From Sebastes aleutianus (taxonomy: Eukaryota > Chordata > Actinopteri > Perciformes > Sebastidae): DNA of 64,000 nt. The notes below the pieces were generated by a model that did not search any database, had not been told where the DNA came from, and was given only the letters and a program-made list of their open reading frames with translations. Shown one piece after another: positions 49,545 through 61,336 of this stretch. Where the stretch lies: contig CAKAKS010000060.1 of the NCBI GenBank assembly GCA_916700875.1, forward strand, positions 32,113,528-32,177,527, given 5' to 3'. Position 1 is the stretch's first letter. Every line of letters begins with the position of its first letter. Both the position numbers and the translations under genes were made by a program.

Positions 49545-50465
49545 ATGATGGAGGCATTCGTGTGGAGTGAGGTCCTTCTCTCAGTTTACATCATTTCCTT
49601 CCTCATCGGCCTGCCGGCCAACCTCCTGGCTCTCTATGCCTTCAGCGTTAAGATCCACTCCAAGCCGCTTCCCACAGACATCCTGCTGCTCAACCTGACT
49701 GTCTCTGACCTGCTCTTTTTGATCGTCCTCCCTCTCAAGATGCACGAGGCAGCGTCAGGCATGGAGTGGCATTTGCCCAGCTTCCTGTGCTCCATCACCG
49801 CCTTCACGTTCTTCTCCACAATCTACACCAGCTCCCTGCTGCTGATGGCGGTCAGCGTGGTTCGCTACATTGGGGTAGCTTTCCCCATCACCTATCATCA
49901 GCTGCTCAAACCTGTGTACGCGATAGTTATCAGTGCTGTTATTTGGCTCATTTCTGCAGCACACTGCAGCATTACTTTCATCACCCAGCACCACCCATCC
50001 CTGTCTACTAAAAACTCCAGCATCTGTTATGAGGACTTTACAGAGAAGCAGTTGGAGGTCCTCCTCCCAGTACGTTTGGAGTTTTTCTTTGTGCTCTGCC
50101 TGGTACCTCTTCTGATTTGCGTTTACTGCTACGTGCGCTGCATCTTGATCCTGTACAGCCGCCCCAGGATTTCCCGGCTGCAGAAGCAGAAGGCCATCGG
50201 CATGGCCTTGGGGACGCTAGCTGTGTTTCTCATTTGTGTGCTGCCATACAACTTCTCTCATTTACTGGGCTACTTCCAGGGCGTGAGCCCAAAATGGAGG
50301 TACTACACCTTGCTGCTTAGCACCTTCAACACCTGTATTGATCCCATCATCTTCTACTTTTCCTCGTCTGCTTTCCACTGCAATAGTAAAAAGTCAATTT
50401 TCAGGAAGCACGCACTCACTATTGCAAGATTACAAAGGCAGCCTACAAGCTCTGGCTCAGTGTAA
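49545..50465 (+). CDS. ffar2-like: Free fatty acid receptor 2/3-like GPCR
   Basis: A single coding exon of 306 aa with seven membrane segments. From memory of the family, 'YIISFLIGLPANLLAL', 'DFTEKQLEVLLPVRLEF', 'PYNFSHLLGY' and 'DPIIFYFSSS' match FFAR2/FFAR3. The residues that hold the carboxylate of short-chain fatty acids in FFAR2 are present: R177 (helix 5), H239 (helix 6) and R252 (helix 7). The extracellular disulfide pair is C82-C161. Odd: the helix-3 ionic-lock motif is V-R-Y (106-108), not E/D-R-Y. The start is the first of two adjacent ATGs, 5 nt after an acceptor (ttttag at 49,540). It would couple to Gi/Gq and sense acetate- or propionate-type ligands. FFAR2 cannot be told from FFAR3 here, because teleost copies are co-orthologs or expansions. 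Confidence 0.88.
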   Translation: MMEAFVWSEVLLSVYIISFLIGLPANLLALYAFSVKIHSKPLPTDILLLNLTVSDLLFLIVLPLKMHEAASGMEWHLPSFLCSITAFTFFSTIYTSSLLLMAVSVVRYIGVAFPITYHQLLKPVYAIVISAVIWLISAAHCSITFITQHHPSLSTKNSSICYEDFTEKQLEVLLPVRLEFFFVLCLVPLLICVYCYVRCILILYSRPRISRLQKQKAIGMALGTLAVFLICVLPYNFSHLLGYFQGVSPKWRYYTLLLSTFNTCIDPIIFYFSSSAFHCNSKKSIFRKHALTIARLQRQPTSSGSV

Positions 50466-51115
50466 AATACCAACACATTCTCATCCCAACTCATACATCA
50501 CACATACTGACGCTTTGTCAGGATCCCTTGGTGTCGCTTTCTAACCTATGGCGCTCCACAACGGTTGCAGTAAATACATGGTTAACATTGTGAATGCAAA
50601 CAAAAACACTTGCTTAGGTTTAGGTAACAAAACCACTTAGGAAAAATGATCGTGGTTTGGTTTAAAGTTACTACGTTTGTAAGGTGAAAATGAAACTTAA
50701 CGTTGTGAACAGAGAGACAAACAACACGTTGTTGGTTTCACGCGGGACACAAACAGCGGTCTCCTGGCTGAAAGCCCTGTGTTTGATGGACCTACCCACC
50801 ACCCCTCCCACCTGCCCTATGTGTGTTTTTTTCAGCACGTTCTCATCCCAACTCGTCACATACTGATGCTCTGTCAGACGCCTCAGCGTCACTTTTTTCA
50901 AACAGTTGCTTAGGTTTAGGCAACAAAACCACTTTGTTAAGTTTAGGAAAAAACAATGATTGGGTTTAAAATTACTACATTGTACAGTGAAAATGTGACT
51001 TGACGTTGTGAACACAGGACACATGAGACACAAACAGCGATCTCCTGGATGAAAGCCTTGTGTTTGTTGGACCCATCCGCTTCACCTCCCAGCCTCCGCG
51101 CGTGTCTTTTCGCTC
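50466..51115 (+). repeat. Two tandem copies of a fish interspersed repeat
   Basis: 'cattctcatcccaactcat' at about 50,476 and 'cgttctcatcccaactcgt' at about 50,838 begin two related copies, each with 'aggtttaggcaacaaaacca'-like and 'acaaacagcggtctcctgg'-like blocks. They occupy the 3' flank of the FFAR-like gene. No gene is seen from here to 51,550. Confidence 0.65.
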
Positions 51116-51551
51116 TTTAAACTATTTTCCCTAAGTGTTTACTGTTGCTGGTTTACATCGTAGTTAATGGAACGCCCGGCTCGTCTATACTGGTTGTGAA
51201 AGGGTACCTAGTGCGGCGGTATTGAACGCCGACAGCTATGACAATTTCACACCCTGGGAATGAGAACGGGCTGTATATACATATCCAGCTTCAATGTTAT
51301 TATTGTACTGTATATTCTAGACATTATATCAGAATGTGTAATGCTGTACAGATTGCTTCAACAGTTCAGGTCATTTATAAAACCATGCCTCACATCTATG
51401 TTTTGCTGGTTACTAAGTAACAAAACTTTTTGTTGTTAAGGGTGATGTAATCCTGCTCAAAGGGACAGAGCTGCTTTCCATAACAAACAATTGTAGATTA
51501 TTTTATGACAAAACCACAAGACATGTTTGCTGCATATGCAAAATTCCAAAT

Positions 51552-51557
51552 TTTATT
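51552..51557 (-). terminator. Poly(A) signal of LIM2
   Basis: AATAAA on the - strand, about 75 nt after the LIM2 stop codon. Confidence 0.5.
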
Positions 51558-51628
51558 ATTTTACAGTAAATTCTCTATTTTTGAATGGGAATTGACATCC
51601 TCTGCGCCCTTGACACGTTATTTCCTGT

Positions 51629-54600
51629 TTAACGTGGGCCAGCCACTCTTCTGCACTCATGCATTCTGTAGGCACACATGTAGAATATACCTGCAAAACA
51701 AAACATAGGTCATATACGATGTTTGATTACCACAAGGGCCATTTCTATGAGTTAATGGCACAATAACAAACTGTTTTTTGATGGCAGGACATATATTTTG
51801 AGTTTTCTGGTGTAAATAAATGTTAGATTGAAAACATATAGTTGGCATTTTCATGAGTGTAAACCTGATGAGACTGTACTAACTAAGGAATTTCTGTAAA
51901 TAAAATTTCAAGAAAATGAAAGTGTTCATGTGACAGCATTGCATTGGTGATTTTAGGATTTGCTTTTCAAGATTTGACAGAGTTGTTGTAAGATTTTTGG
52001 AACATTAACAGTTTTCCTCAGTTTGCCAGAACTGTGTAATATTCATATAAGAACTCAAACTGATTTTGTGTTTCAGCAAGTTGTAATTACACCAAAATCT
52101 TTTATTTGAACAAACCTGCAAAGAAGGTCATGAGCAGCGCCACCCAGCCTAGTATGTAGGACCAAGAGAAGCGCCAGTCGCCAAAGCGCTTGCCCAGGAA
52201 GTTCACAGTCACTCCAGTGTAAATGGCCATTGCAAGCAGAACAAAGAGAGCTGGCATGGTGGGCAGAGAGTGAAGCATATTCAAATTAATATTGGTAATA
52301 GTAACGGTCGTCTCAGTTGGAAGTCCCCAGGTGAATCTGCTACAGAGTTTCTATGGCAGGCCTTTGTCTGAGATTTACATGACATGCAAATTGACTAAAT
52401 AATAAACATCATTCACGGCAGATGTAGAAAACACAATTATTAGGACATTATTTGGTTACTGTGTCCATGACTCACTTGAAACAAAGAACATGATCCCAGC
52501 AGCAAATGAGCGGTTGAACCTCTCAAAGGCCGAGAAGTGGGCAAAGGAGAGGATTCCTGCGATGATGCCGGCAAAGCATGACATGGCAGAGAGGATCATG
52601 AAAGCACGAGTGGCGTTCCAGTAGGCTGAGGACGGGTAAAACAAGGGAGAGAGAGAATTCTATAAAGATATGTGTAGATGAATAATATACAGTTTCATAC
52701 CAAAATGCACTGGAAATGAATCAATTTCCAAATATTTCTACTGACCCCTTAAACGTGAACTCAGACACTTTATTCCACATAACTTTTGCCCTTGAAATAG
52801 TAAATTGTTCCAGTGCTCTGCTGGACTCACACAGCAGCAATCATTAACGCTGTCATGCTGTTTGAAGGCAGGGAATCATAAAACGGTGAAGGTACACATA
52901 TAAAGTGAAATGTAGTGGTCAAATTGCACAGGGAAGTGTTTTTACTCAAGAACACTCACGAAGTACAATTTTGAGGTCTGATTCTTTGACTATTTGTGTG
53001 ATTTTTATGCATTTTTATTTCATCCTCTCTAACTTTCCACATAGACAAGCTGCCAAATGTTGTTGTTTTTGAAATGTTAAAATATTTACAATGAATAAAG
53101 AATCACACAGTGTATTATTACTTTTACTTCAGTAAGACACTTTTATTGGAGTACTACTTTTATATTGCGGTATTTTTATTTTTAGCCACACGTGTGTGTG
53201 TTTCGAGGGATGGCAATGTCAGTCTGTCAGTCGATCAGTCCACCATTTTGGTCCAGAATAAAATATCTCTGCAACTATAGGATGGTTTCCATAAACTTTT
53301 ACAGTTTCCACACAATATATCCAAATGACTTTGGTGATCCTTGATTTTTCATCTAGCTCAGGGGTCAGCAACCTGCGGCTCCGGAGCAACATGCAGCTCT
53401 TTAGCTCCTCTCCAGTGGCTCCCAGTGGATTTTTTTTTTTAATTAGTGGAAATGAATAACAGTTTTTTCTTCACATTTTCATTTTTATTTATCATTGTTG
53501 TAGGTCTATGGTACGATGATAAGACTGAGAATTAGGGCCACATTGAGGAAAAAAAATAAATCTGAGATTACGAGAATAAAGTCATAGGTTTACAAGAAAA
53601 AAGTAGTAGTATTATGAGAATAAAGTCATAATATTATAAAGTCATAATTTTCCGTTTTATTTTGTTTTTTCTCGTAAAGTTATGACTTTATTCTCAAAAT
53701 CTCAGATGTTTTTTCCCTCAATGTGGCCCTGATACTCTGTAGTACATTGTCTCTTTGGCCCTCACTGCTTTAGACTTATATACTTTATACTAAGACTATA
53801 AACTGTTACCTTCATCACAATGCTCAAATGTTTGTGGCTTTTTCTTTCTTTCTTTTCTTTTTTTTTTGCCCTAAAATGGCTCTTTTGATAGTAAAGGTTG
53901 CTGTCCCCTGGACTAGCGCCATCATCAGGTCAAAATTGTGGTTTATAAACAAAGACCTGCAAAACTAATAACATTCCCATCATCAACCTCATCTATACTT
54001 TGTATTCAGTGCTAATTAGCTCATTTTAGCATGCTAACACGCTAAACTAACTTGGTGAACCCAGTAAACGTTAAACCTGCTTGGCATCAGTACGTTAGCA
54101 TTGTTAACGATTGAATTGGTAACGTGACTGTAGACTATTGGGGGGCGTTCCAAATCGTATCCTTTTTCTTTTTCCTTTAAGTACAAACTGCAGCTGCCCT
54201 TACGTAGTACGTAGGCTACTGTTGCATGCAGTATGCGTACGATTGGGAGATACTACTTCGCCGTAACATTGCGCCCTGAACGTTGACCCTCTTGCTCATA
54301 TATCTGCTGAAAAGCATGCTGGTTTGCATACTGCAAAATGTGACGGATGTAGTAGGACATCCTGGTATTTTTGCCATATTGCATTTGACATTGTATGTAT
54401 TGGGACATAGTAAATCTTTTTCTGGCATAGGCTACTAAATAGTAGGGTAGTATTGGTATTGGAACGCACAGTTAGTCTTGTTAAGTGAAAGTATTTTTCC
54501 ACCACTGTTGCTGTCATCACCTCAAGAAGTTCTTGTCATTGTACCTCAAAAGTAAGATAAGTAAAGCTAGACTCTGGTGAGAGTTGATGTGCCTCAGGGA

Positions 54601-54814
54601 GACACAGGTGAATATAAAAGAAGACATTTTCCAACTTACCAATGCTGTCAGTCTGCATGTAACACTTGCCGGACATGCAGTACCTCCACAGGCCCTGATG
54701 GGCGAAGCTGCCAGACAGACGGTACTGCATCCAGTAGTCTGTGGCTGTGGAGACCACCAACAGGATGTTCCCCACGATGGCACAGAATAGGCCCCCTCCC
54801 ATGAAGCTGTGCAT
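51629..54814 (-). CDS. lim2: Lens fiber membrane intrinsic protein LIM2 (MP19)
   Basis: Coding exons on the - strand: 54,814-54,640; 52,625-52,476; 52,250-52,116; 51,690-51,629. Phases agree and the total is 173 aa, the length of mammalian LIM2. The protein begins MHSFMGGGLFCAIVGNILLV and has the claudin/PMP22-family first loop W-x-x-YRLSGSFAHQGLW-x-YC...C, the 'AYWNATRAFMILSA' second helix, 'YTGVTVNFLGKRFGDWRFSW', and the C-terminus 'FYMCAYRMHECRR'. LIM2 is a four-helix junctional protein of lens fibre cells that binds calmodulin and is needed for lens clarity. The start at 54,814 fits the family length; an ATG one codon upstream is also possible. The 5' UTR continues to the acceptor at 54,852. 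Confidence 0.95.
53359..53910 (+). mobile_element. hAT-type element nested in another repeat, LIM2 intron
   Basis: Left end caggggtcagcaacctgcgg, right end 'aaggttgctgtcccctg': short inverted termini of hAT type. The flanks 'atctagct' and 'gactagcg' look like a decayed 8-bp target duplication. The element splits an older fish repeat whose halves lie at about 53,200-53,358 and 53,911-54,115 ('gcgccatcatcaggtcaaa'). Confidence 0.65.
54141..54469. mobile_element. MITE with GCGTTCCAA inverted ends, LIM2 intron
   Basis: Starts 'ggcgttccaaat' and ends 'gtattggaacgcac', which are inverted. About 330 bp and non-coding. Confidence 0.55.
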
Positions 54815-54851
54815 CATGAGTGACACTATGACAGTGGTTACGGCTTATGCA
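54815..54851 (-). other. LIM2 5' UTR part of coding exon 1
   Basis: On the - strand the acceptor 'tttgcatag' ends at 54,852; 37 nt of leader precede the ATG. An upstream non-coding exon is expected and a candidate is at about 56,314-56,420. Confidence 0.6.
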
Positions 54852-56313
54852 CTATGCAAAAAGAAAAGAAAATAGTTAGTAATTTTATAGAAGGGGGGGG
54901 TGTATCTTTAGTTTTAATGTTTATTTAGTAGGAATCGGATTAAGGAATGGCCTGAAGGAGTGTATGCAGAGGCAGGAAAAGACACATCTAGGAGCTGCCA
55001 AATGCAGTCAGTCTGCTGTGATACAAGCCAACATCGCTACCGGTGAAAATGGGGGCTTATCTTTGCAGGTTGGAGCCCCATGATTTAAGTATCTAATGAA
55101 GGGAAGACATGCATTTACTTTTCCTGTTTAGATTTACGCAGCAGGACTCGGGGCTTAGACCACCATCCCTCCTGGCACACACCATCTACCCTAACCGTTG
55201 CGTCACCTCCTGGCAACAGTGTTGAATTCATACCACTACATTTCCTCAAAGATGACAGAGAAATGTGTTATCAGTTATTTTTGTCTGCTAACAGCAATAT
55301 TTGCACTTCCTCATTCAAGGGAGATGCTGACCGAAGATGCACCAGGATGTTAGAGCTATCTATGTACGCATATCAGTTTGCTTTGACCACGCAGTTTGCT
55401 GTAACAACAAAGCACAGAGCTGATCATGAGAGCTGCCGGCCTGGACGGAGTAATCATACCAACCAACCACAATACGATCAGCTCACAGCAACATGTGCTC
55501 TCTCGCTCTCTCTCTCTCTGTTTGAATATGTTTTTTTATACTCACTACTGCAGTTAAACAAGCCACTAGTATTTAAGTTAAACCCAAATCAGAAAATAGC
55601 CAAAGAACACCACAGTAAACTCACACATGACTCATAATGCTGTGAAAGACAGTGATGGCAGATACAAATGAATTGAATATCGAACAAGGTTTTAAAATGA
55701 GAACAATGACAGTTGCATAAACAAAAACAAATGGGATTATTTTTTGGTGAATTAGTCCAACTCCTCAATGATAACCTGATATAATCAAGTTACCGTGGTT
55801 CCCCTACATGTGTGTAGCTGTGCAGACTGTAATTAGCCATAATCTGTTTTTGACAACAACAAATTGATATGAACTAGAAAAATTAGTCAGCATTTCACAG
55901 CAGGACAAACATCTGTGTCAACCGGGTCAAACTTTTTGCCCTCAGAGACGACATACACCATCCACAACCTTTGGAGGAGGGTCTGAACATTTTAGATTTA
56001 TCTGGACATGTTAAAAGGAACCACATAGATGTGATCTTGAGACATGTATTAAGTAAAAATAATCTATGGGGTAATGATGAAATAATATAGATTTTGAACA
56101 AAACAACACACATTTATTTAAAATATGCACATTGCATGTAAATGATTTGAGCTACAATCCTGAAAGCGTGTCACTATCACATGATGAAGGCCCTCTAGGC
56201 CCACCTGTGTGAGACATACTCTCCTTAGTTAGCGTGCCATGTTTCTACTTTATTATATTGACTCCCAATTCTTACCATCTAAGTGGCATCAGCAATTAAC
56301 AATATCATCTTAC

Positions 56314-56420
56314 CTGAATTCCTCAGGATAAATCAACCCTCTTCAAGTATCAGCCTTTCCTCAGGGAAAGTGAGAGAGAGTGCAAGCCAGGAGTGAGCGA
56401 AACGTCAAAGAGGAAGCCCT
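56314..56420 (-). promoter_or_regulatory. Candidate LIM2 non-coding exon 1 and promoter
   Basis: On the - strand a block ends 'gaggaattcag|gtaaga' (donor at 56,314/56,313) and could splice to 54,851. Human LIM2 also has a non-coding first exon. The 5' limit is a guess and no TATA box was identified. Between here and 54,852 I see no other gene, only a CT tract at about 55,497-55,520. Confidence 0.4.
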
Positions 56421-56954
56421 AGGCTGAATTCCAAAAAGTTATCCCCTCCACTTTTCTGTCGATGGAGGCAAAATCCTTTAAAACAATCGGCACAGAACAA
56501 ATGCACTTGAGCTGCAGGGCCAAAAGCCACGTGACTCTTTCACACTGAACTACATGGGAGTATTTTGGGGGGGTCAGGGGAGAGGGGGGATGGCGTTGGA
56601 TGGTGATGGATGGGGGGAGGGTCTGGGTATACGAGGCCGCTGCTCTACAGTCCTTGTCTGTTGTTCTATGAGGCATTCTGGAACTGTGGATGTGCAAAGG
56701 CTTGCAGTACTGCTGTGGTCAATGGAACATGCTGAAGCGCACACTTTCTTTCAGTGTGGCTGGGGTGTGGTTATGGGGACACATACACGCTTAGAGCAGA
56801 CACATGACCGCAGAGATGCTTCAAAAAAAAAATGTCACACTGCATGCAGAGTGTGCTTAACATGTTCACTCTGAATATGAAATGACATTGTGGAAACACT
56901 TATAGCTGCCCAATACTGCATAAAACACATATACTGAAATATTGTACACCTATA

Positions 56955-57578
56955 GACCAAGAGAGTGGATCATATCAGTCCAGTTCTGAGGTCTCTACAC
57001 CGGCTCCCTGTCTCTCAGAGAATTGATTCTAAAATACTGCTGCTGGTTTACAAAGCACTAAATGGTTTAGGGCCAAAATATATTTCTGATCTTCTGCTAT
57101 GTTCTGAACCATCCAGACCTCTCAGGTCATCTGGATCAGGTCTGCTTAGTGTCCCCAGAGTCACAACTAAACATGCAGAAGCGTTCAGTTTTTATGCAGC
57201 AAATATCTGGAACAAGCTCCCAGAAACCTACAGGACCAACTCCAACTCTGAGTTCATTTAAAACAAAGCTTCAAACTTTCCTGTTTGCTGCTGCTGCCTT
57301 TTATTAAACCAGATAATGATCTTATATACTGCACTACAGCTTTTACTCTTGTGTTATATTCTATTTTAGCTTCTATCCTAGCTTTTATTTTTTGCTTGTT
57401 ATTATTTTCTAATCTTTAATGTTTTAATGTTTTTATGTTTTGATAACTGTTTTAATTATGTCTTAATGTTCTTTTGCACTTTGTCGCAATGTTCTTGAAT
57501 GTTTATGTAAAGCATTTTGAATTGCCCTGTTGCTGAAATGTGCTCTACAAATAAAGCTGCAATGCCTTGCCTTGCCTA
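56955..57578 (+). mobile_element. L2/Rex-like LINE, 3' fragment
   Basis: Translates in the + direction to the C-terminal part of a non-LTR retrotransposon ORF2 (DHISPVLRSLHRLPVSQRID ... LVYKALNG ... IWNKLPE), then a 3' UTR ending 'acaaataaagctgcaatgcc' and 'ttgccttgcc'. 5'-truncated, as usual for LINEs, and not a host gene. Confidence 0.85.
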
Positions 57579-57999
57579 TAGTATTTACAATATTAGTATA
57601 AACACTGCAAACTATATGTGGCATGCAAAAAAATACAATTCACATGGCATGTGTCAAAAACAGTCACAGCTGCTACAATGAGCCGGTTATTCAAAGTTAT
57701 TAAGTAACATGAGCACAGTTAATATTCAGGGAGGTATATCCCTCTGAGACACCTGATTCCATCTTTATAATTAACTGCCTAATTATTCTATCCACATGAG
57801 GGATTTTTGTGAGTAATGTGATTTTATATGTCAAAGATAAAAGGCTTATTTCCGTTGTGGATGCAGGGCAAAAAAATTAAATCAATATTCTTTCAATATT
57901 TCCAACTAAAACAAAATCAGCACCGTCTTTAAACGGCACGCAGCTATATGTTTCTACGTGCCTCCCCCTGCTGATTTTGAGTGATTTTTGTGAACGTTC

Positions 58000-58334
58000 T
58001 GATTAATAAATGTAGGCTAAATAAATAATGCTTTGCTTGTGATGACAGTTTTGTCCAATGGGCTCCTGACACTGTGGATTTTTGATGCGTTTCGTGACTT
58101 TTTCTCTCCCACTGACCCGCTGGAAATCCCTCCTCAGAAAATCATGTGATGCACACTTTGACTCTCTCAAACACACTGAATAAAATTATATCACTAATAC
58201 AGGTGATATAACGTAAAATATGTTATTTTATTTTTACTATGTTATTTCATTTTTTCGCCACAACCATCTGGCAATCCCCGGAAATTATCTCGCAACCCCC
58301 TTGGGGGTCTCGACCCCCAGGTTGAGAAACACTG
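58000..58334 (-). mobile_element. hAT-like MITE right end
   Basis: Ends 'ggttgagaaacactg', the inverted form of the terminus cagtgtttctcaacc common in hAT-type fish elements. The left end is not resolved. No other feature is visible from 57,580 to 59,800. Confidence 0.4.
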
Positions 58335-61119
58335 TATTAAAGGATGAGAGACATGTAATGGGATTTTGGACTCAGGTTTGTCCATCTAACCTCCAATACG
58401 ATGCTGCCAAAGGATTAACCCTGACAGCACACCTGCAAACCATGTGACCGACGTGATAGAGCAGCTGCATAGAGAGAGCTGCACTTGCTGCCTGATTTAG
58501 AGCACTAACGCAAGCTGAATCGTTGTGTGAATTACAATCATTTGGGTCTGTATTTGAATGTGGAAACAGGCAATGAGCATTACATCAAATCTTATAAACT
58601 CCCTTAGGGAGTACTCATACTCTGCACTGCTGGCCCTGCCCAGGGCGTTGACTGATGTACACAATGATTTCACGGAGTTCTCAGATAGTGAATATGATGA
58701 TCTGTGCACTCTGGTTAAGGGCCGTGAGAAGCACACCCTCCACAGGAAGTAGCAGGTTTACCATCAGTGGCACATGATAAGGACACACTTGCACTAAACA
58801 GAACCACTGTCTCATCCAGAGAGATGTAAAGATGGCATCTGAAATAAAAGAGGGGGGAAAAGACATGATGTAATTGCAGGACGTAACAAAAGTGTAACTG
58901 TGGTAAATGATCTCGCACCCAAGCTCAACATTTCTGGCAAGACAAAACGCTCAGCAATGTCACACTATCCTCGATTAGCATGAGCCCTTCCTCATTTCAT
59001 CATGACAAGCGCTATTTCTTCCTAAAATAAATGAATCAGCATTTTGTGCATCAGAATTCAAAATAGAAAACTTATTTTTAACCTCTTAAGCCCTATAGGC
59101 TGCTGGAAGGTGTGGTTCGCCTAGACAGACATAGCCATAATAAATCAAGAATAGCTCCACAACTACCAGGTCTATATGCATGATCTAGGTCTCTGTGGAT
59201 AGGTAAGTCTGTGTGTCAGTGCTGTGATAGTCTGGCGACCTGTCCAGGGAGTACCTCGCCTTCACTCCCTGTGGCCTTGAACAGGATAAGCGGTTATAGA
59301 TAATGGATGTATGCTACAATAATTATGTACATAATTTCCATTTTATATACTCCTTTATTTCTATTTTATTTTATTTATTTATTTAAAATTAAACTGAAAA
59401 TAGAGATGCAGACAGGCAAAGACAGTGACTGCAGCATTGTCAACTCTCATTATGATTATTAAGATCTGTATTTATTGAAGTATTTTCAATTTCCATTGTA
59501 CTAACACGCTAGCACTGCACAATAGCACCATCTGCTGCACAAATGTATACATAAAAACCCATCAGATCACCATGATGGAAACTTTAGACAGCTATTTGAA
59601 TGTGTGTTTCCTCACAACAGAAGGTTGGCATCAGGGTCATACATGTACTGTCACACTGACTCATGGGTGCACAGCTGCTCTCCTCAGGGTGCAACCTGAC
59701 CTTAGAGCCGGCCACCTCTCCATGATCCTCCGCTTAGGCAACAAACATTAATGTTGAGAGGAGGCGTCACTCACCATCTTGCTCCGGTGTGTTGTTCACC
59801 ACCTACTTCAGCTCTGTGACTGCCGAAGGAGAGGGAGGGAGGGAGGGAGGAGGTGAGGGGCAGGAGCATCTGATCTCACAGGTAAACCTGTCAGCACCTC
59901 CTTCTGTGGGCTCCTGAATGACTGGCATCACTGGTTCAGTCACTGTTCATGTATAAAATACTTCTGTACAAAAAAATAAAATGAAACAGTAATGGACCAT
60001 CATAAGGTGCGTATGTTAGAGAAAAGAAAGGTAACACTGGGATAAAACAGTGAGACACACGGTACGAGGATTATCATGACTACAACAGCATATCACGTCC
60101 CTGGAGGAAACAAAACAGCTGTGACATCCTTACAAATGCTTCATCTGGTTATCTACCCACTCGTGGCCATGCAGGACTGAATCCACGTACAGCAGCGCAT
60201 CACTGTCGGAGTGTATGTTGAACACAGCAAAGCGTGAAAATAGTAAACATTACCAACAAACTATTTTGCCAGGGAAGGAAAATCCTTGAGTGACTTGAAG
60301 TGAGGCCCTCTGGGAAATCCCAGTAAATAACTTCAACTGGAATTTAAAAACGCGTTTTGCTGCTCTCTGGCACAAAAGAGAGGAACTGCAGTTATTTCAT
60401 GATGGTTAATACTGTCAAGCTGTGCCAAAAACACAGGATTAAATTTAAAACTGAAAAACTGAAAATTATTAAAAATGGTAATATAAAAAAAAATGTAAAT
60501 AAAAAAAAAAATTGAAAATTTGAAAATTAAAACTTAAAAGTAAATATGAAAAACAAAAAAAATATGAAAAATACATTTAAAAAAAACAAATTTTTATAAA
60601 AAATTTGAAAAAAAAAATTTAAAATTTGAAAATTTGAAAATTAAAAAATAAAAGTAAATATGAACAAAAAAAAATTGAAAATAGCAAAAAAAAAAAAAAA
60701 AATGAAATAAAAAATAACTTCAACTGGAATTTAAAAACGCGTTTTGCTGCTCTCTGGCACAAAAGAGAGGAACTGCAGTTATTTCATGATGGTTACTACT
60801 GTCAAGCTGTGCCAACAACACAACACAACATTAAACTTAAAACTTAAAAATCGGAAATTATTAAAAATGTTAAAATAAAATAAAAAAAATAATAATAAAA
60901 AAAAATTTAAAATTAAAAGTAAATATGAAAAAAAAACACTACACTAATACTAATACTCTACACTGTCTGTCTAATAAAAGTGAAAAATGCAAAAACCTAC
61001 TGTAGGGGAACAGTATAGTTGTGACTATAACTTGTAAAGTTATAGTGAATAGGAAGGAAACAGTCAAGCTTCTCTTGATATTTAGCTAAATAAATGTACA
61101 GGCATGGCTTATACTTTGA
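58335..61119. other. Intergenic DNA between LIM2 and the Ig/FN3 gene
   Basis: Nothing convincing as a gene. It contains a (GGGA)n tract near 59,831-59,860, a GC-richer stretch at 59,640-59,900 without coding features, and the A/T-rich duplication listed separately. The open frame at 58,558-58,752 was considered and left out. Confidence 0.5.
60326..60822 (+). repeat. 387-bp-spaced direct duplication with poly(A)-rich spacer
   Basis: About 100 bp beginning 'aataacttcaactggaattt' at 60,326 recurs almost exactly at 60,713. The spacer is A-rich low-complexity DNA with many 'gaaaattt' words, and the tract continues to about 60,935. Confidence 0.85.
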
Positions 61120-61125
61120 TTTATT
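61120..61125 (-). terminator. Candidate poly(A) signal of the Ig/FN3 gene
   Basis: AATAAA on the - strand about 210 nt after the stop at 61,337. It is one of several in AT-rich sequence. Confidence 0.35.
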
Positions 61126-61336
61126 ATGAATAAATAATGATGGAGTTTTATATTGCAGATTATACAGGAAAGTGATACAAATACCCACCTCTACATTAAT
61201 GAAATGCATTCATGACGCTGATCCTTATTTCAGTTAAAGTAATAATACAAATAGATAGATAAATATCATACATTCAAACAAAACACACAAAGATATAGCA
61301 TGCTGCACAAAATGAATATACACATCAAAGCCAACT

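Noticed and set aside
56965..57261. 98-codon + frame with a recognisable protein
   Set aside because: C-terminal fragment of a LINE ORF2, 5'-truncated; a mobile element and not a host gene.
58558..58752. 64-codon + frame with acidic stretch (EFSDSEYDDL)
   Set aside because: No matching splice neighbours and no family I recognise; an overlapping frame exists on the other strand. Possibly an old repeat.
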